DNA of 64,000 nucleotides. Origin: Burkholderiales bacterium (lineage in GTDB: Bacteria > Pseudomonadota > Gammaproteobacteria > Burkholderiales > Burkholderiaceae_C). Position numbers and translations under genes: made by a program. This document shows, in pieces, positions 28,678 to 38,736 of this stretch (the first letter of the stretch is position 1; every line of letters begins with the position of its first letter). The notes under the pieces were generated by a model that saw only the letters and a program-made list of their open reading frames with translations, was not told the DNA's origin and made no database searches. The DNA is taken from NCBI GenBank assembly GCA_016703325.1, contig JADJCH010000060.1, positions 10,633-74,632 on the forward strand. Reading direction: 5' to 3'.

Positions 28678-28699
28678 CCTCTGTCTCCTTTGATCTGAA

Positions 28700-28764
28700 A
28701 TTGGATCCAATTTATCCAAAATGAGCGCCAATCGTCAAGCGGTTACCAAAGAAGTGGATCCAAT
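28700..28764. promoter_or_regulatory. VanR operators between vanA and vanR
   Basis: A perfect 12-base palindrome ATTGGATCCAAT is at 28700-28711, between the divergent vanA and vanR starts. A second copy, GTGGATCCAAT at 28754-28764, lies within the first codons of vanR (or just before the alternative ATG at 28763). The perfect copy is identical to the VanO operator of the vanillate repressor, indicating repression of vanA and autoregulation of vanR. Confidence 0.85.
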
Positions 28765-29545
28765 GGTGGGGGACTTCCCGGCGGCCGACGAGGCCGGGCC
28801 GGACGCGGAGGCCGGCATCGATGCCGCCTCCCCTGCGCTGCGCGCCGACAGCACCCCGCTGGTGGCCACGCTGCGCAAGCGCATCATCGACGGCCACTAC
28901 CCCCCCGGCGAGCGGCTGGCGGAGATCCCGGTGGCGGAGGCCTTCGGCGTCTCGCGCACGCCGGTGCGCCTGGCCTTTCGCACCCTGGAGCAGGAGGGCC
29001 TGCTCGAGAAGGCCGGCAAACGCGGCTACGCAGTGCGCGCCTTCTCCGAGGCCGACGTGCTCTGTGCGCTGGAGGTGCGAGGTGTTCTGGAGGGCCTGGC
29101 CGGCCGCCGCCTGGCCGAGCGCGGCGCCCCGCCCGAGGTGATGGCCGAGCTGCTGGCCGCGGTGGCCGACGGCGAGGACCTGCTCGCCAAGGGCCACCTC
29201 ACCGAGGCGGACATCGACCGCTGGAGCCGGCTCAACGAGCGGTTCCACCGCGCCATCGTCGAATCGGCCGGCAGCCGGGTGGTGGCCGATGCCATCGCCC
29301 GCAACAACCACCTGCCCTTTGCCTCGGCCGACTCCCTGGTGATCGACCGCGAGGCGCTGGACCGCGAGTACCACCGCCTGCACCTGGCGCAGATGCAGCA
29401 CCAGCTCATCGTTGACGCACTGCAGCGCCGCGAATCCGCCCGGGTGGAGATGCTCATGCGCGAACACGCCTACATCGCCCTGCGGTACGGCCGCCTGTTC
29501 GGTCTGGCCGAGCGCATCAGCGGCAACATCGGCGGGCAGGGGTGA
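28721..29545 (+). CDS. vanR: GntR/FCD-family vanillate repressor VanR
   Basis: A 274-residue regulator. The winged helix-turn-helix is at about residues 45-110 (LRKRIIDGHYPPGERLAEIPVAE, then SRTPVRLAFRTLEQEGL). A C-terminal FCD ligand-binding domain of seven helices carries the metal-binding Asp/His pattern (NERFHRAIVE, HHQLIVDAL-like HQLIVDALQRR, MREHAYIA). Divergent position to vanA and the VanO-type operators identify it as VanR. The ATG at 28763 is a possible alternative start that would place the second operator upstream of the gene. Confidence 0.85.
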   Translation: MSANRQAVTKEVDPMVGDFPAADEAGPDAEAGIDAASPALRADSTPLVATLRKRIIDGHYPPGERLAEIPVAEAFGVSRTPVRLAFRTLEQEGLLEKAGKRGYAVRAFSEADVLCALEVRGVLEGLAGRRLAERGAPPEVMAELLAAVADGEDLLAKGHLTEADIDRWSRLNERFHRAIVESAGSRVVADAIARNNHLPFASADSLVIDREALDREYHRLHLAQMQHQLIVDALQRRESARVEMLMREHAYIALRYGRLFGLAERISGNIGGQG

Positions 29546-29619
29546 TCCGATCCGGCCGGATTTGTCGCCCTTCCATTCATTCCCCTGTTCACCCACCTTT
29601 GCACCGGACCGCCTTCCCG

Positions 29620-30342
29620 ATGACCTCACCGACGCCCGACCTCAGTGCCTTCCCCATCACCCGCAAGTGGCCCGCCCAGCACCCCGAGCGGCTGCAGCTG
29701 TATTCGCTGCCCACGCCCAACGGCGTGAAGGTGTCGATCGCGCTGGAGGAGCTGGGCCTGCCCTACGAGGCGCACCTCGTCAGCTTCGAGACGCAGGACC
29801 AGTTCACGCCGGAGTTCCTGTCGCTCAATCCGAACAACAAGATCCCGGCCATCCTGGATCCGAACGGGCCGGGCGGGCAGCCGCTGGCGCTGTTCGAGTC
29901 CGGTGCCATCCTGATCTACCTGGCCGAAAAATGCGGTCGCCTGCTGCCCGCCGACCCGGCACAGCGCTACCCGGCGCTGCAGTGGCTGATGTTCCAGATG
30001 GGCGGCATCGGCCCGATGTTCGGCCAGGTCGGCTTCTTCACGATCTTCGGCGGCAAGGACTTCGAGGACAAGCGCCCCCGCGACCGCTACGTGGCCGAGT
30101 CGCGCCGCCTGCTGGGCGTGCTGGACCGCCACCTGACCGGCCGGGCCTGGATGCTGGGCGACGACTACAGCATCGCCGACATCGCCATCTGGCCCTGGGT
30201 GAACAACCTGCTGCAGCGCTACGGTGCCGGTGAGCTGGTGGGCATCCAGGACTTTGCCGAGGTGCAGCGCGTCCTGGCCACCTTCCTGGCCCGCCCGGCG
30301 GTGCAGCGCGGGATGAAGGTGCCGGCTCGGCCGGCGGGCTGA
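29620..30342 (+). CDS. Glutathione S-transferase (YghU/Ure2p-like)
   Basis: A 240-residue GST. The thioredoxin-like N-terminal domain has LYSLPTPNGVKVSIALEELG, the glutathione-contacting NNKIPAILDP and the ESGAILIYLAEK motif. The helical C-terminal domain has the capping box DYSIADIAIWPW. The N-terminal lead ITRKWPAQHPERLQ is typical of the YghU group, which shows disulfide reductase activity. It is 75 bases downstream of vanR in the same direction, so it may be co-transcribed and serve aromatic catabolism (ether cleavage or detoxification), but this is not proven. Confidence 0.85.
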   Translation: MTSPTPDLSAFPITRKWPAQHPERLQLYSLPTPNGVKVSIALEELGLPYEAHLVSFETQDQFTPEFLSLNPNNKIPAILDPNGPGGQPLALFESGAILIYLAEKCGRLLPADPAQRYPALQWLMFQMGGIGPMFGQVGFFTIFGGKDFEDKRPRDRYVAESRRLLGVLDRHLTGRAWMLGDDYSIADIAIWPWVNNLLQRYGAGELVGIQDFAEVQRVLATFLARPAVQRGMKVPARPAG

Positions 30343-30352
30343 GGCACCGGCC

Positions 30353-30480
30353 TCAGCGCAGCTGCACCCCGGTGGCCTTCGCAATGCGGACGAAGGGCCG
30401 CTGCTCGTCGCGTGCGACCGTCAGGTCGATGCGCTGGGACAGCACCACATGGGCGTGGATGCGCAGTGGCCTGCGGCTCA
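30353..30480 (-). pseudogene. Possible remnant of a PIN-domain toxin C-terminus
   Basis: On the minus strand an open segment of about 40 codons reads IDLTVARDEQRPFVRIAKATGVQL before a stop at 30353. It looks like the last strand and helix of a PIN-type or similar toxin, with no start or upstream part. It abuts the ParE gene. It may also be chance coding-like sequence; confidence is low. Confidence 0.2.
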
Positions 30481-30789
30481 GTGATAGTCGTCTTCCAGCT
30501 GGTGCCGCACAGCCAGGATGGTCACGGTGGTGGCGTCTTCCACTTCGAACAGCGCCACGTAGCCGCTGTGCCCGAAGGGGATGATCAGTTCGCGCAGGAA
30601 GGGGTTTGCGCCGGCTTTGCGGTAGATGAAGGGCGAGCGGCGCAGGCTTTGCACCGCGTCCACGATGGCGTTCAGCGCCCGTTCAGCGATGTCGAGCTCT
30701 TCAATGGTGGTGGCGCGGTCGAGCAGGTGGTCGTACAGCCGGTGCAGGTCTTCGCTGGCCGCCGCGCTGTAGCGAACCTGAAAGGTCAC
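30478..30789 (-). CDS. ParE/RelE-family toxin
   Basis: A 103-residue RelE/ParE superfamily protein: MTFQVRYSAAASEDLHRLYDHL, then SLRRSPFIYRKAGANPFLRELIIPFG, ending ILAVRHQLEDDYH. The basic beta-sheet and the C-terminal HQLEDDY are typical of ParE/RelE toxins of the 'plasmid stabilisation' group, which poison DNA gyrase or cleave mRNA. It is translationally coupled to the antitoxin gene upstream by a 4-base overlap. Confidence 0.85.
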   Translation of the reverse strand: MTFQVRYSAAASEDLHRLYDHLLDRATTIEELDIAERALNAIVDAVQSLRRSPFIYRKAGANPFLRELIIPFGHSGYVALFEVEDATTVTILAVRHQLEDDYH

Positions 30790-31070
30790 GACCGTGCCTT
30801 GGCCTGGAGCTTCGCCCGGGTCTGCGCCAACTTGTCGGCCAGTTCAGCGTGGACCGTGTCGGCCTCCAAGTAGCCGCCCGCAAGCCGCGCCGCATCCCTC
30901 GAAGCCAGGCCGCGCGCAATGAACTCGGCACGGACACGGCGGCGTTCGATGGTCTCGCGCACCGATGTTTCGATGAAGGCCGACAGCGTCTCACCGGCCA
31001 GGAGCACGCTTTCGGCCGCCTCGCGCAATTCAGGCTCCACGCGCAGCGAAGGCAGGGTGGCGTTTTTCAT
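30786..31070 (-). CDS. Antitoxin of ParDE-like pair (YlcI/YnfO or ribbon-helix-helix type)
   Basis: A 94-residue protein beginning MKNATLPSLRVEPELREAAE, which looks like a ribbon-helix-helix strand followed by helices (GETLSAFIETSVRETIERR). The C-terminal half is a charged helix that would wrap the toxin. It overlaps the ParE gene by four bases, with antitoxin first. It probably also represses the operon. Confidence 0.8.
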   Translation of the reverse strand: MKNATLPSLRVEPELREAAESVLLAGETLSAFIETSVRETIERRRVRAEFIARGLASRDAARLAGGYLEADTVHAELADKLAQTRAKLQAKARS

Positions 31071-31154
31071 GTGGAGCGACTCCTGTTGCGTTGCATTTGC
31101 AGCGCATTTTACGTTCGCCTGGGTGCCTGGGCGCCGGCCGGCCCTCCCGTTCGC

Positions 31155-32768
<1,614 letters not shown>

Positions 32769-32835
32769 GGCGGGCGGTCAACAAGAGCAGGCGCGTCAGG
32801 CGATGACGCGCGAAGCTGCCATTGTCGCCTGCGCC

Positions 32836-33165
32836 TCAGATCGCCTCCATCTGCGCGATCAGCCTGTCCAGCGGCCCCGACAGCAGCCCCCAGATCACCG
32901 AGTCATCCACGACCGAATAGGCATGCGCCAGGATGTTGCGCAGCCCGACGGCCCGCGGCAGATCCGCAATTCGCGCTGCCGTGCCGGGATCGATCTGCCG
33001 CAGCCGCCCGAGGGCTTCACCGACGATGAAAAGCTGGCGCTCGACGGCCGAGCGCAGCATCGCGTCGGCCTGGTAGTCATCGAACGAACGGCCCTGCACG
33101 AAGTTCAGCGCCAGCCGCGCGGCACCGATGGCGTCGCAAAGGAAGGTGCGCGCATCAGGCGACAT
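32836..33165 (-). CDS. HepT-like ribonuclease toxin (DUF86)
   Basis: A 109-residue all-helical HEPN protein. The RX4-6H active site appears as RNILAHAYSVVDD, where Arg and His form the RNase motif. Its start overlaps the MntA stop by 11 bases. In known HepT-MntA pairs the HEPN RNase is inactivated by oligo-AMPylation from the nucleotidyltransferase. Here the order is MntA first, then HepT. Confidence 0.85.
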   Translation of the reverse strand: MSPDARTFLCDAIGAARLALNFVQGRSFDDYQADAMLRSAVERQLFIVGEALGRLRQIDPGTAARIADLPRAVGLRNILAHAYSVVDDSVIWGLLSGPLDRLIAQMEAI

Positions 33166-33472
33166 GGAAGACCTGTTGCCGCTCCGTTGCCACCCGAGCG
33201 CGGAAGTGCGGATTGCGGATCGCTCGCTCGACCACCAGATCGACCGACCGGCTGAACAGCCCCTCCAGCCCTTCCTTCAGCGAGAAATAGGCGTCATAGG
33301 CCTCGACCGGTGGCAACTCATCGAAGGCAACGATGAAGTCCAGATCGCTGCGCCCCGGCTCGAAGTCTCCCCGCACTGCCGAGCCGAACAGATCCAGCCG
33401 CCGCGCGCGGTATCGCCGGCACAGCGCGGCGATGTCGTCGCGGCGGGCGAGGATGAATTCGGGCAGGGCCAT
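33155..33472 (-). CDS. MntA-type minimal nucleotidyltransferase antitoxin
   Basis: A 105-residue minimal nucleotidyltransferase. The catalytic signature GSX10DXD appears as LFGSAVRGDFEPGRSDLDFIV. The N-terminal helix MALPEFILARRDDIAALCRR and the SVDLVVERAI strand complete the fold. The ATG at 33472 was selected for family length. It is 68 bases downstream of the TIR-STAND gene and coupled to HepT, so the three could share a transcript. Confidence 0.87.
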   Translation of the reverse strand: MALPEFILARRDDIAALCRRYRARRLDLFGSAVRGDFEPGRSDLDFIVAFDELPPVEAYDAYFSLKEGLEGLFSRSVDLVVERAIRNPHFRARVATERQQVFHVA

Positions 33473-33540
33473 GACTGCGATGGTAAGTCGATCGGCCGAG
33501 GCGCGGGGCCCGCTCAACCCCCGACCGCTGGCCGCTGGCG

Positions 33541-36405
33541 TCACTGCGCCAGCGCCGCCTCGGCGTCCGCCAGCTCCTCCCGCCGCCGGCCGTAGCCACA
33601 GCGCTCGATCAGCGCGCGGGCGGCGGCCAGGTCGGATTCGGGGGATTCCCAGGGGTAGTTCGCCTCACGGAAGAACAGCCGGGCGCGGTAGAGGTGGATG
33701 TCGGCCATGTGCAGCCGCATCGGGCCACGCTCGGCGATGTCCCAGGCTTCGTCCAGGTCGGCCTGGGCGCTGTCGGGGCCGGTGTGGGGGCCGGTGATGG
33801 CGCGCAGCCAGGCGCGGGTGAGGAGGCCGCGGGGGAGGTGGCTCTGGTCACCCGCGCGGCGCAAGCCCGCTACGGCGGCGTCCGCTTCGCAGTTGGCTTG
33901 ATTGAGTGTGGCAGCCCAGGATTCGGTTGTGGTCAGGAGAGCGGTGAACAGCGCGGTGCGGGCCAAGGTGAGGTGGTCCAGAGCTTCAGCCAGGAGAGAC
34001 ATCCGGCTGACCATCCAACCCAGCGTCTGTGCTGCGCGTTGCCCAACCGCCTGCAATTCTTCGCAGTGTGTGGACTCGTCCTCCGTCGAAGGAAGTTGGA
34101 ACAAGATCACCGTCAGCCACCCTGCACGTTCGGATGCGGATAGGAGTAGGTCAGCGTACTGGAAACCTCGCAGCGAGTAGAGCAACGGGAACATGGGCTC
34201 CAGCTCTTGCTGCATCTGCTCGATTGCACGAAACCAGGTTTGCGCCTCATCTCGCAGGCCTGCTTGGTGTAAGGCGTCAGCGTAGGCCGGGCGCGTGAGC
34301 ATTCGAAAGGGCAATTTGCGGTGGCGGTCAGCATTGGTTACTGCCTGTTCTGCATCCAGCGTCGCTGCTTGCACTTCCCCAAGCAACAGTTCCAATTCAC
34401 TAAGGTTGCTGAAGTTCAAGGCTGCGTTGTGCCATTCGCTTCGCGCCATTTCCGCGTTTATCCCCGCACGAAGAGGCTGGATGGATTCCGTCAGCCGACC
34501 CATGGCCCGTAGACGGAAGGCCGCCTGACCGAACAGCCAAGCCTGGGCATCCTCTGACAAGATCGGTGACACCCGATGCCAGTGCAAGTCGAAGAAGGAC
34601 GCCACCGCGCCCAAGTCTGAGCCGTAGGCCCCGAGCGCACGGGTACTGTAGAAGCCATTTGTCCCCATCCCCTTCAAAATTCGGGAGACATAGACCTCGC
34701 CACAAGCCCGCTGCTGCAACCCCGCCAGGCAGCCATGCGCCACGGCCTGATAGAGCGGCTGCAGGTCTTCGAGCGTGGGCTGTTCGCCTTCCTTGGTGCT
34801 GGCACACAAGTGCTCAAACAGCCGACCATGCAACGCACGCCAGGCATCGGGCTGCTGCTCGCGCAACTGGCGGGCGAAGTATTCGCGCAGCAGTGGGTGG
34901 GCGTCGAGGCTGAGCAGGGTGTTGCTGCCGGCTTCGCGGTGGACGGTGAGCAGGCGGGCGGATTCGAGGCGGCTGAGGGCCTTGTTGAGCAGCGGGGTCG
35001 AGAGGCCCTGCAACGGATCGGTCAGGCCCGTGATGGCCAGCGGCTGCCTCAGCGCGTCGAAGCAATCCGCCGTGACCGGCCGGTCGAACAGGCCGAGCAG
35101 GCGCAGCAGGGCCAGGGCGTGGCGGCCGGAGTCGCCTTCGCGCTCGAAGCTGGTTTCGTAGGCCGCCATCACGCGGAAGGCGTGGCCGCCCTGTTCCTCG
35201 ACGTCGGCTTCTTCGAGTTTGACGAGGTGGCGCTGGCGGATGTCGCCGGCATGCGCGTCGTGCAGCCAACTGCCGAGCAGTTGCAGCGTGAGGGCGTGGC
35301 CCTGGACCTCTTCGACCGTGGCCTGGAGTTCCGGCGCCGTGCCTTTGACGCCGAGCGTGGTCAGCAGGTGCGTGCCGGCGTCGGGGCTCAGGCGCTTGAG
35401 TTCATGCTCCGGCGCCGTGCTCTGCCGGAAGGCCTTCAGGTCCGGCAGCGAATACCGCGTGGTGGCCAGGCACAGCCCCTGGCTCTGCTGCGCCAGCCCC
35501 TTGAGCAGCGCGGCGATGCCCTGGTCCTTCAGCTCACCGGGCGTCGGCGCCGTCGGCGCGTATTGCAACGGCTCCAGCCCGTCGAGGATCAGCAGGCTGC
35601 GCCGGCTGCCGACGAGGCGGGCCAGGCGCTGGCCCTTTTCGTAGGCGCCGGCCGGGCTGGCGGCGAAGGCGCGGTCGGCATCGTCCTGGGCGAAGAAGTC
35701 CAGCGCCGCTTTCAGGAAGGCGTCCGACGAGGCCGCCACCTGATCGCGCGTGCCCTGGCTGTAGAAGGACCAGGCAAACGCCGCCTCGCAACCCGGCCAG
35801 CCCTTGGCCAGCAGCTCGTCCACCGCCCACTTGGCCACCAGCGAGGTCTTGCCCTCGCCGCCCAGCGCGACGAAGGTCAGCAGCTGCGGCCGGCCGGCTT
35901 CGGCGCGCAGAGCGCGGGCCCAGGCGTCGGAGATCAGCCGCTTCTCGGCGTCCCGCCCGACGAGGTCCTCCGGGGCGTAGCGCAGGATGCGGGAGAGGTC
36001 GAGGCGCTTTTCGGCCGCGCGTCCGACACTGAAGTTGACGACATCGACCCCCGCGAAGTGCGGCGGAAGCGGCGCGTCGTCAATGCGCAGGCCAATGACT
36101 CGCTGGCCCAGGTTGCGGGCGTGTTCGACCTCGCGCCGCACCCAGTCCGACGCGCTGGAGGCCGCGGAGATGACGCAGACGATCAGCTCGCTGTCCGCAA
36201 TGCCCTGCTGGATGGCCGGCCAGAAGGCGTCGTCCGGCTGGATCGACGCGGCATCGTTGAACACATCGGCCAGCCCGGCCGCGCGCAGGAAGGATTCCAG
36301 CTCCGCCACGTAGCCGTCGTCGGCCGTGGCGTGCGAGATGAAGGCCTGCCGTGGCGGTGACGGCGTTTGATCCTGCGAGGGCGCCCGCGAGGAGGTGGAT
36401 GCCAT
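33541..36405 (-). CDS. TIR - STAND NTPase - helical repeat protein (NLR-like)
   Basis: A 954-residue protein. An N-terminal TIR domain is at about residues 18-150 (RQAFISHATADDGYVAELE, then DWVRREVEHAR with a candidate catalytic Glu). A STAND NTPase follows, from EDLVGRDAEK, with Walker A ALGGEGKTS and Walker B SLLILDGLEPL, then a winged-helix-like region (HALTLQLLGSW, DSGRHALALLRLLG). The C-terminal 450 residues are alpha-helical repeats of TPR type. The layout matches bacterial NLR-like defence proteins in which repeats sense a trigger, the NTPase oligomerises and TIR degrades NAD+. This function is inferred. ATG at 36405 has GGGAGA upstream. Confidence 0.85.
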   Translation of the reverse strand: MASTSSRAPSQDQTPSPPRQAFISHATADDGYVAELESFLRAAGLADVFNDAASIQPDDAFWPAIQQGIADSELIVCVISAASSASDWVRREVEHARNLGQRVIGLRIDDAPLPPHFAGVDVVNFSVGRAAEKRLDLSRILRYAPEDLVGRDAEKRLISDAWARALRAEAGRPQLLTFVALGGEGKTSLVAKWAVDELLAKGWPGCEAAFAWSFYSQGTRDQVAASSDAFLKAALDFFAQDDADRAFAASPAGAYEKGQRLARLVGSRRSLLILDGLEPLQYAPTAPTPGELKDQGIAALLKGLAQQSQGLCLATTRYSLPDLKAFRQSTAPEHELKRLSPDAGTHLLTTLGVKGTAPELQATVEEVQGHALTLQLLGSWLHDAHAGDIRQRHLVKLEEADVEEQGGHAFRVMAAYETSFEREGDSGRHALALLRLLGLFDRPVTADCFDALRQPLAITGLTDPLQGLSTPLLNKALSRLESARLLTVHREAGSNTLLSLDAHPLLREYFARQLREQQPDAWRALHGRLFEHLCASTKEGEQPTLEDLQPLYQAVAHGCLAGLQQRACGEVYVSRILKGMGTNGFYSTRALGAYGSDLGAVASFFDLHWHRVSPILSEDAQAWLFGQAAFRLRAMGRLTESIQPLRAGINAEMARSEWHNAALNFSNLSELELLLGEVQAATLDAEQAVTNADRHRKLPFRMLTRPAYADALHQAGLRDEAQTWFRAIEQMQQELEPMFPLLYSLRGFQYADLLLSASERAGWLTVILFQLPSTEDESTHCEELQAVGQRAAQTLGWMVSRMSLLAEALDHLTLARTALFTALLTTTESWAATLNQANCEADAAVAGLRRAGDQSHLPRGLLTRAWLRAITGPHTGPDSAQADLDEAWDIAERGPMRLHMADIHLYRARLFFREANYPWESPESDLAAARALIERCGYGRRREELADAEAALAQ

Positions 36406-36604
36406 GTCGTTCTCTCCCGGAACGGGCACTTTACAGCGCGCTTTTCGGCCAGGGCCCTGACCAGGGGGTGAATCGGGGCCGATGGTCGCAGCGGTCGGGC
36501 AAGCTTGACACCCGCCCGACAGGCCCCGCATCGGGGATGCTGCGCTGCAACACCGAGCCGAGAATCCTGCTAACCTGATTCACGTTCTCACCCGATGGGT
36601 CAAC

Positions 36605-37195
36605 ATGCGCATGGTGCATTCCACGCCGGATCAGCCGCCCCCCGAGGGCACCCGCCGCCTGATGGATCAGACCGAGCGGGTCTTTTATGGCGGCTACTGG
36701 ATCAAGACCTACCCGCTGCCGGCGGACACGCTGCAGGCCAAGCGGGCGCTGATCGATGCGCTGGCGCGGCGGCTGTTCAACCACACCGAACACGGGCTGA
36801 ATGTGCCGGGCGTGCGGCTCCAGGAGGCCCGCGCGGCCTTCGAGGCCGAAAACGACCCGGCGATGCGGCGGGTGAAGGGCGGCATGCTGGCCGGTGCGCT
36901 GTTCAACCGGGCCACGGACATCTTCCGTCGCCTGGTGGAACTGCAGGGCGATGGCATCGAGGTGAAGGAGGATTTTTCCCTCGTGCGCGAGTGTGGCCGC
37001 TGCCTGCTCGAAGCGATGGAGCTGGGCCGCTCAGTGCTGCACCGCAGTGGCGAGGAGGGGCTGGACGAGCTCTGGGGTGAGCCTTTCAAGGCCTTCTCGG
37101 TGCCGATCGAGGACTTCTACGAGAGCCGCTACATCAAGATCGGTCAGTGCATGCGCGACATCGACCTCATCGCTGCGGCGATGGTGGACTGCTTG
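36605..37195 (+). pseudogene. 5' part of an unrecognised gene split by the IS91-type element
   Basis: The first 197 codons of a gene that reads MDQTERVFYGGYWIKTYPLP after a short lead. It is mostly helical (QAKRALIDALARRLFNHTEHG and GKDFSL-like segments) with no motif that I recognise. The coding frame and codon bias run cleanly to CTTG at 37192-37195, after which the sequence becomes the IS91-type element. Its continuation is the segment at 39795-40166 in the same direction. Together they would give roughly 320 residues. It is divergent from the TIR-STAND gene. Confidence 0.7.
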
Positions 37196-37545
37196 TTAAG
37201 GCTTGTGCGACACCTGCCCAAACGCGCAGATGGTCGCGTGTCTAGCTGCGTCCGGGCAGGTGTTGCATAAGCCTCGAGGGAGGAAACCGCGGCGAACGCC
37301 ACGGTGATCGTCAAGCGCAGCGGCTATGGCGATTGAGTGCGCTGGCGTGGCGATCCGGTAGTGCCCGATCCCCTGCACAGGCACTGCTGACCGGCGCGAG
37401 GGACTGGCGGTGTGCCATGGCGCTGCGGCAAGGGCTGTCAGCGAGTGGGTCGGCGAGGTATTCGGGGTAGCGTTCGAGCCGAGCGCGCGCAGCTGTCCAC
37501 CGGACGCCGTGCCGCGTCGAGTCGATGGGCGGTGATGGTGCTCGG

Positions 37546-38724
37546 TCATGATGTTGGCGGCGCTCGAATCGAGTGGTCGCGCAAGAAGACCTGCAGCACC
37601 ACCATCGCATGGCCACAGTGGGCGCACACGAAGGTGGGTGCCGGTGCGGCCGACGCATCGTCGGCGCATCCGCAGGGCGGTGGCGGGGTCGCGTGCAACA
37701 ACTCGCGCGCCAGCACCAGGTTGTGACGCCGGTGGCTGTTGGCCAGCAAGCCGTAGTGCCGGATCCGGTGGAAGCCACCGGGCAGGACATGCAGAAGGAA
37801 GCGGCGCATGAACTCCTGGGGCTCAGCGTCATCGCCTTTGTGGCGTCTTGCCCCTTGGCTCGATAGTCCTTCCAGCGGAAGGTGACCCCGCGCTCGTCCA
37901 TCGCGAGCAGCCGGCTGTTGGAGATGGCGACGCGGTGCCGGTGGCGCGACAGGTAGGCCAGCACCGCCTGCGGTCCGGCGAATGGCCGCTTGGCGTAGAC
38001 CACCCACTCGCACTGGCGCAGCGGCGCGAGCCAGGCCGTGAATGCGGCTGCGTCGGCCAGCGCCGCGTGCTCGCCGAAGAACCTGAGCTTGCCGCCATCG
38101 TGCAGTCGCTGCAGTTCCTCCAGGAATCGGCGCCTGAACAGCCGCGACAGCACCCGCACCGGCAGGAAGAACCCCGGCCGGCAGGCGATCCAGTGCGAGC
38201 CGTCGGGTGCCAGGCCGCCGCCTGGCACGATGCCGTGCACATGCGGGTGGTGGGTAAGGCCGAGCCCCACGTGGCAGCACCAGCGGCGCCGATGTGGGCA
38301 CCCAGGTGCCTGGGGTCGGCGCCGCGATGCGCAGCAGCGTCTCGGCGGCGATGTCGAAGAGCAGGCCGTACAGCGCCGACTTGTTTTGGTGCGCGAGTGC
38401 CGCGATGGGCGCTGGCAGCGTAAACACCACGTGGTAGTACTCGACTGGCAGGAGATCGGCTTGACGGGCATCCAGCCAGCGCTGGGCCGCGCTGCTCTGG
38501 CACTTCGGGCAGTGCCGGTTGCGGCAGGAGTTGTACGAGATTTCGTCTGGCCGCACCCCTTGACAGCGCAGCACATGCCCGCCCAGTGCCGCCGTGCGGC
38601 ATTGGGTGATGGCCGACATCACCTTGAGCTGCGCCAGGCTCAGGTGACCACGCTGGGCGTCACGCCAGGCGGATCCGTGCGCACGGAAGATGTCGGCGAC
38701 CTCCAGGGCGGGTCGCCCCTGCAC
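37546..38724 (-). pseudogene. IS91 family transposase, frameshifted
   Basis: The N-terminus is open (MQGRPALEVADIFRAHG, then the zinc-binding SYNSCRNRHCPKCQ). The next part, with the HUH-type THHPHVHGIVPGGG motif, lies in another frame, as does GKLRFFGEHAALADAA. The C-terminal FMRRFLLHVLPGGFHRIRHYGLLANSHRR returns to the first frame. At least three frameshifts are needed to read the full protein. It belongs to the rolling-circle (Y2) transposases and is not functional as it stands. Confidence 0.85.
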
Positions 38725-38736
38725 GGCGGCGGTCGG

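Noticed and set aside
36405..36531. An N-terminal extension of the TIR-STAND protein upstream of 36405
   Set aside because: The extension is Gly/Pro-rich with no homology to TIR proteins, and the ATG at 36405 has a good ribosome binding site.
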